From Rhineura floridana (Eukaryota > Chordata > Lepidosauria > Squamata > Rhineuridae), in contig NC_084483.1 in assembly GCF_030035675.1 (NCBI RefSeq), positions 1,543,501 to 1,607,500 on the forward strand: a DNA stretch of 64,000 bases, given 5' to 3'. Below, piece by piece: positions 58,035 through 64,000 of this stretch. The notes under the pieces were generated by a model. The model was not told the DNA's origin. It worked only from the letters and a program-made list of their open reading frames with translations, and made no database searches. Both the position numbers and the translations under genes were made by a program. Every line of letters starts with the position of its first letter. The stretch's first letter is position 1.

Positions 58035-58125
58035 GCAAATCCTGGGCATGTGGACTCGGGCGTACATCCTGTTGTGTGTAGTGGCGCTTACTCTCAGGTG
58101 AGTGGGGATCGGACTGCAGCCTTAT
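58035..58125. repeat. CpG-bearing copy of the palindromic motif
   Basis: AAATCCTGGGCATGTGGACT, then GGCGCTTACTCTCAGGTGAG, then CGGACTGCAGCC follow the family pattern, with CpGs at positions where other copies have TpG or CpA. Confidence 0.6.
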
Positions 58126-58501
58126 TCGGCAGAATCAGTGTATGTGTAACTGACAAAGCCATCTTCAAAACCTGCGCTTAAGCTATTCAGCCGTATCGTG
58201 CTGAACGCTCTTGGAAAGTGCCTTTTATTATTTGTGTGTAAGTAAAAGGAATATGGTCTCTTTGTCAGTCAAAAATTGTTCCTTACTACTAACCACACGG
58301 GCACTCCCCAAACTCATTCACAAGTTGAAGAGCAAGCCTCGCTTGGAATCCAAGCCCTAGTCTTTGCACAGATGTGCGACAGAGTCACTCTCAAGGCAAT
58401 ATGAGGCGTGTTTTACCTTTTTTAACAAGGGGGGGAGAAGAAAACACACCACACTCTCTCCTAAATACAGTAACCCCCCACTTCTTAACGTGCCAGTTTT
58501 A

Positions 58502-58504
<3 letters not shown>

Positions 58505-58552
<48 letters not shown>
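58505..58552. repeat. (CA)24 microsatellite
   Basis: A pure CA run in otherwise complex DNA. Confidence 0.95.
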
Positions 58553-58557
<5 letters not shown>

Positions 58558-58639
58558 GCCTTCCAGAAAGCCGAGGATAAACTGTAAGGAGATGACTCTA
58601 TCCCTTCCACGCACCCCTCCTCCTCACTTTGAAGGATCC

Positions 58640-61100
58640 GACGGTGATTTGGACACTGGAGAAAGAGAGAGGTTAAAAAAGAATCATCCCATCCCACCCA
58701 CAGAAAGTCACAGGGTTCTCTTCTCAGCGGATGGTGCTAGCTACACAGGTCCCCTCCAGTCCCGAGCGAGCAACCCGCTGAGAAGGTTGCGGGGGGGGGC
58801 ATGGAGGAGGAGGAGGAGGAGGCTTCTAGCGGGACGACGGGCCTGGCCGGCAGGGTTGGAATGAAAGGTGGGAATGAAATGCCAGAGGAGACGATCGATA
58901 ACAGACTGGCTTTCAAAAGCAAATCTGCTCTCTCCAGAGCTTGCACTCTATCTTGAGGAGGCTGGAAAGTTAAGTGGGTGGGAGGATAACTATTAATCCC
59001 AGTTTGTGATGTCGGATTTTATGCGAGAGCGTGTGAGCGTAGGAGGGTGACCAGCACACACACGGTGACTGTTTTCCTAGTTGACGCGTACTCCAGGACG
59101 AAATTCCCACTCCAGCAGAACAACGGAGAGATCGGCCTTTTCTCACCCGCCCCTCCTTTTTCCTTAACGTTTTCGCCATAAACCTAGACAAGCAAAGTTT
59201 TCCAGGACCTGAAACTAAAAAGAGAGAGACAAGAAAAAGGCCTCGGTTCGGTCCGTCCAGGCAAAGAGATAACACACAAACACCAGCATCTCCTCCCCCG
59301 CCCCAAATAACCCAAACCCGTTTCGGCTTGACCACTGTTTTGCCTTTTCCGTGTTATTTTTCATCAACCTGCCCTGTAATATCCAAAGCCACTTCAGAGG
59401 CAGTGAAAGGGCACCGAGGGGAGGGAGGCGGGCAGGAGGGCGGTGTCGGTAACACAGCCAAAGATTAGACGAGGGAGATGTCACTTTTTTAAAAACTTCG
59501 AACGACGGACTTGCGTCAAACTCCATTGCTGACAAGTACAGGAAGAGAGAAATCATGCTGGGCTGGAGCTTTCCACGACTACTGGCTCCTCCCTACATTC
59601 TGCGGGGTGCTGTTAAGGAGCGAGCGGAGCAAGACGTCTCAATATTTGGGTGCTTCCTTCCCTTCCTTACGCCCCTCCCCCTCCCCCTAGCTTTCGAGCA
59701 AGAGGCCGCCGCTCTTGGATGAAGTTTAGAGTTCAGATGCAGCCAACGATCTCTCAAGAAAATTTCGATTATTAAGTCTTTCCACAAAAACCCTTTGAGG
59801 AAAGGGCAGAGGATCCCCAGAGCTGTCGCTCTCCCGCGCCCGGGATGAAGAAGGCGGGTCTGTGTCGTTTTGGACAGATCCGGCGGCAATGATAAAACAA
59901 GGACCAGGTGAATTTTTAAAAAGTATTATTTTGATCAAAAGACCCTCATCTTGGAACACGTGCACTGAATTTAGGACTATCCGCGCAAGTCCTTCACGGA
60001 ACACTTTGGTCTGGGGTTTAAAGGCGGGCGGGGAGGGGCTGGGAGAGTGTCCAAGCACATCCACTCAACTCTAAATATTCACCAGGACCACCAATTGTCC
60101 TCCCGTTGCAAACAACCCCCCACACGCCGATCAGCCAGCTTTAATACAATTTCTCGTGTGAGACTCGACTCTGTACAATACGGTACCCTCGCCAGGCACA
60201 GACTCACGACTAGGCAAAGGGGAAGCCCAGAAGCCCCACCGCGCATGCGGCATTGTTGGACGCTATTTTGCCGCGAAGAGGGAGGGTGCACGAGAGCTCA
60301 CAAAGCAACACCAAGGACGACAGAAAACTTTTACTTCTTTGGGCCAGGGGGGAAAGCCAAGCAACGTGATCAGTGGGGATCCCCATCCAGCGAAGCCCCT
60401 CGACCTGATCTCCCTCTGCATTTCGCTTAAATGGTTTCCATTCATAATTGCAAGCGACCGATTTCCACGAGCAGGTCTTGCTCCCGTGTCCCCCTCCCCA
60501 ATCCAACGTTGCTGCATCACCACCAGTTTTGGACGGGAGGGCTGGGAGGGAAGGCAAAAAGAAAAGCGAGGCGGGCGGGCTCCTACCTATCGCGTCGTTT
60601 TTGCAAACCCCCAAAAGATGGCAGTCGAAGCTGTCATTGCTCTCCTTTGGCTCTGCAGCGGCGGCAGCGAGAGCGGAAAAGAGAGGAGAGAGAAAGGGCG
60701 GGAGGAAGGAGGAGAAGGACAACTGATCTGTTTTCAAACTAATCCCTCCAGAGATTTTTAAATACAGACAACCATACTCCGCTCGCAGGGCTGCAAACCG
60801 GGCTGCGTTTAAGCGGCGCGTCCGATCGCTGCTTTCTCCGTCGTCCCCGCTACGCCAAAACCATTCATTTTTTGCGTTCCCCCCGCCACACACGTGCGCA
60901 CGCGCGCGCTTCCGATATAGACATAAATTAATCTCGATTTCTTTGTGCTAGACGGCGCAACTAAACCTCGACTCCCAGCTGCTTCTCTGTTTTGTTTCGT
61001 GGGGCTGGCGGGAGTGGGGAACTGCAGAAGAGCAACGGCAGCAGCGCCTAGTCTTTCCACATAGGGTCACTGGGTCCTTTAAGAGGGAGCAAAATCTCCC
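58640..61100. promoter_or_regulatory. second CpG-rich, promoter-like block
   Basis: CpG-rich sequence resumes, moderate at first and stronger at 59800-61000. GCGCATGCGG at 60241-60250 matches the NRF1 consensus, a hallmark of CpG-island promoters. GC-box-like and purine-rich stretches surround it. Long frames (for example 227 codons at 60210-60893 on minus) have no recognised domain. A transcript start is plausible but the strand is not evident. Confidence 0.5.
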
Positions 61101-61299
61101 GTCCCTTTATTTTTTCCTTTACTCAAAGCAGATCCAAGCGGATGAATTGCAGTCTGGTTGCCAAAAAAAAAAAAAACACTCACCCCCCCTCACTTGCGCG
61201 CTCTCTCTCCCTCCCTCTCTCCGCGGCTGCCTTTGCTTTGAATGTGGGTATCCAGGAAACAGCCATCAGCATGAGAAGGCGGAATTTCCAACGTGTAAA

Positions 61300-61720
61300 A
61301 TGTTCTTAACGGAGCCATTGAGAGTGTGCAATAAGGCGTGAGGGGGAACTAATCTCTCCATTTAAATGTTTGTGGCAATTTTATCTAAATGAATTTTAAT
61401 GCTAAACGAGGGATAATTCCCTATTTGTAACCCGTTTACTTCTCTTTCCTTTGCCTGTAAAAGCCGTCTAACATCATGCGATGAACAATAACAGAAAAAA
61501 GATACTCCAGGCATATTATTCATTAATGTGTTATAATTACAGTTGATTAAGTGTCTTGGGATATAATACTGAGGGTTTGGGTTTTTTTAGTTTTTTTTAA
61601 GAACGTGAAATGTATAAAAATTAACCACATTATTAATGAAATAAAACTTCCCGCTTTTAAACAGTAATACTCCAGTGTTTATTCAGTCTTGAAGAGAAAA
61701 GGGGTGGTTTATTGAAGGCT
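61300..61720. other. AT-rich repeat-free segment, possible conserved noncoding element
   Basis: Words such as ATTTTAATGCTAAACGAGGG near 61394 and ATTATTCATTAATGTG near 61517 give TAAT-type cores. No repeat or coding signal is seen. Confidence 0.3.
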
Positions 61721-61729
61721 GGTTTTAAG

Positions 61730-63560
61730 AATAAAACCAGCAAAGAGCTTAACAGTTTAGATTTTGATATGTGCTGTTATTATTGCTTCATCCTGGAGAA
61801 TCAAGAAATCCACAATGGCTTAGCCTTATAAAGTTGGCTTCCTCAGACAAGGAAAAGATGAGAAAAGTCATTGGCTGGCAATTCCCCATATAGCCATGCC
61901 CCTCTTCCACTGTTAATGCACATAGCTTGATCTTTACTGGGGTACACTGGAATCCACAAGTTTATCACTTGAGAAGCTATTTCAGATTCGGAGGAGTTAA
62001 CGTAGTATACCTCAAACAGATACAAAACATAGAGTACTTAGTAGGAAAGGTTACTATCTAACAGGAAAAAAGTAAACAAATGGCCATTAACTGATAAGTA
62101 AAATCACAGTCTGAAAATTGCACTTCCTTCTAAAGAGGGTAAAAGAAAATGAGAGCCAGAGTGTATTGTATTATTATAATTAAAAAAGGCTTAATTTGTT
62201 TAAGGGAGATTTGTTTAGGAGAGTTACATGGCTCAATCCCAGGCTTAATTCAGTGCCAGGGCTCAAGTTCTGGAGTGGGTGGAGAGGATGTACTATTGGA
62301 CAGAGCGTATTCCCTCACCACTGGGTGCCCATTCTCACACAGCTGAGATTATCAGCAAGGCTTCTAGATTACAGCAGGCTACTTCTAGGCCTCCTTTAGC
62401 CCTGGCATCTCTTATTTGAGAAATTCCAGTCCTGCACCAGTAAACAAAAGGTGAGACGTAGAATAACAGGTAAACATTGCTTAGTAAATCCACAAAACAA
62501 CAGCTCTCTTTTTTAAATCAAAACGGAATTATTCAGGGTGGGTTTATGGGGTGACATCTATTTGAATGGCAGACAGCAGAGTTCTCACCACTGAGCTGTT
62601 TTGTCCACATTAAGCAGTTAAAGCCAGCATCTATTTAAAGTGTTTTTTTAAGTGACTGTGCCTTACCTAACATATTTGTATATTTTTCATGCCCTTAGGA
62701 AATATTTTTAACAGCTGTGATTTTATTTAGAAGAAAATTATAAGGTATTGTAACTTAAACATGTTATTTGGTTCTATTTAACCAGTTGGCTGTAGTGCAG
62801 AAAGTACAGCTGTACTGGAAAATTGGTTAATGACCCAATCAACAGCCAATCACAGCCCAGGATTTATTTATGAGTATTAGAATTTTAAAAGTCTGTCATC
62901 CTTTTACTACAAGTAGTTAATGTACACTTATTCAGATTTAGGAAGGTTTTTTTAAAAACTGTGCTACACCCCTGCAGTAGAATGAAGTTTAATCAGCTTC
63001 CCAGAACAAATTAATTCAAATGTCACATGTGTGTCATTTAACAAGATGAAATATTTTAAATTCCATCCAGTCTTTGCAGTTAGTTCCTTTTTGCCTTGGA
63101 ATCTTAAAATTTGCTAATTCAGTTATCACCCAGAAAATAAACAGGGTAAGCTCTAAGAAAGATTATTAGTACAGGGCAATATAAAATAATTTAGAATAGG
63201 AAAACAAGTATTAATAAGGTTGTCTGAGACTTAAATTTAATTATTTAAAGAGAGAGACTGACATTACTATGAAATTTCTATAGATTTTGGGAGGGCTGGG
63301 GGCATAAAATAAATTTTTCAAGCAGTTGAGCCATCATGACAAAAAATAATTTGCTTTTATTTTAGATTCAGATTTCATTACTGCACTCAAACTACTACAA
63401 CTGGGCTTTGAGTTATTGTACAATCCAAACAGTTTCAATCAGAAACTCTAAGACTCAATGTGCAATGATTATTATTAATAATTAGCTCCTTGGTTTCTTG
63501 ATAGAAAAAGGCTATCGACAAGCATTTGTTTAACCACAACAAAAGTATAATTAGCTTATC
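61730..63560. other. AT-rich unique DNA, no feature recognised
   Basis: No repeats, RNA genes or coding signal were identified. Short frames near 61843-62025 (-) and 62149-62399 (+) lack motifs. Confidence 0.4.
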
Positions 63561-63619
63561 CCACTTAATAAATCTGTATGCATGCCAACTCATACCAAAC
63601 TGCTACTTTTACAAAAAAA

Positions 63620-64000
63620 AAAGCAATAATACAGTTCATTTTTCCAGTCCTTTTTGCACAAAATTTATTTACAATGTATACATATATGCTCCATGATGGG
63701 ACTATGGAAAAATGCACGTGACTGATGCTTTGCCCAAAAAATAAAGTCAACATAGTAAAATAACTCTTCAGTTCATGTTTTGAGCGGCACAAACAGGAAG
63801 TGATGTAGGTGGTAGTTGCTGCTGCATGGGGACAACGATGCTCTGATGTGACAATTAGGTTCAAATATACTTTCTCTTGGTTTCCATGCCTCCTCCAACC
63901 AGTCTCCTTAAGACATTGCCTGCAACAGCTGATTAATCATTGTCGAGGACTGCAGTTTTTCCCATCCTTCCTGATTTACATCTGTTCAGGCCAATTCAAA
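63620..64000 (-). other. candidate 3' end of a minus-strand transcript
   Basis: Read on the minus strand, about 340 bp of A/T-rich sequence leads to a polyadenylation signal AATAAA (63664-63669), followed by GTGCAAAAAGGACTGG and a long T run (63608-63620 region), a typical cleavage-site context. Upstream, a 25-codon open stretch at 63908-63985 ends in TAA (includes EGWEKLQSSTMINQLLQAMS). It is preceded by an in-frame TGA, so if coding it would have to be joined by splicing at an AG near 63982. The polypyrimidine tract there is weak. No gene could be recognised. The plus strand also has an AATAAA near 63738, so orientation is not certain. Confidence 0.35.

Noticed and set aside
60210-60893. 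227-codon minus-strand open frame in the second CpG-rich block
   Set aside because: There is no recognised domain, low-complexity S/P/A stretches, and opposing frames overlap it. More likely a composition effect.

Overview
The window looks like squamate-reptile (lizard or snake) nuclear DNA, from a gene-poor flank of what may be a developmental locus. The case rests on the repeats: L2-clade LINEs with long open frames, an RTE/Bov-B-type 3' end, SINEs whose tails match that RTE end, a tRNA-Ala-derived SINE family, CR1, an ORF1-only L1-like element, and several families of foldback and hAT-type MITEs. I found no convincing host protein-coding gene, no free-standing tRNA or rRNA gene, and no CRISPR array. 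The only clear protein-coding signals belong to retrotransposons. All family calls come from reading motifs by eye, without database comparison.

Layout. 1-6 kb: an old L2 3' end, a LINE C-terminal fragment with a short target-site duplication (TSD), and a 2.7-kb L2 copy in one frame with two stops. 7-10 kb: an RTE/Bov-B 3' end, then a complete 2.15-kb L1-like insertion that carries ORF1 only and is bounded by an 18-bp TSD. 10.4-14.3 kb: a ~1-kb mosaic block (palindromic repeat, MITE, tRNA-Ala SINE) present twice, beside a TGACATCA minisatellite. 14-19 kb: mostly unique DNA with relics. 19.2-21.3 kb: a hAT-type MITE with an 8-bp TSD nested in an older repeat, then an L2 copy with an uninterrupted 435-residue RT frame. 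21-27 kb: mostly unique DNA with SINE and MITE relics. 27.7-29.2 kb: a related hAT-type MITE split by another L2. 30-42 kb: degraded L2 pieces, SINEs and long microsatellites. 43.2-44.3 kb: a ~165-bp inverted repeat. 44.8-45.6 kb: an array of octamer-containing units separated by polypurine tracts. 46-50 kb: foldback and hAT MITEs and a CR1 3' end.

From about 51.5 kb the character changes. To about 61.2 kb the sequence is rich in CpG and nearly free of interspersed repeats. GC-rich blocks (51.6-54.5 and 58.6-61.1 kb) alternate with AT-rich, complex sequence containing TAAT cores. This resembles the CpG-island and conserved-noncoding landscape around developmental regulators. The last ~430 bp, read on the minus strand, look like the 3' end of a transcript whose body lies beyond the right edge. 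I could not identify that gene.

The annotated parts are autonomous or parasitic elements, not a cooperating pathway. The main points of interest are the ORF1-only L1-like element with an in-frame internal duplication, the octamer/polypurine array, the MITEs carrying YY1-like hairpins, SINEs with different heads and a shared RTE tail, and the repeat-poor CpG-rich block.
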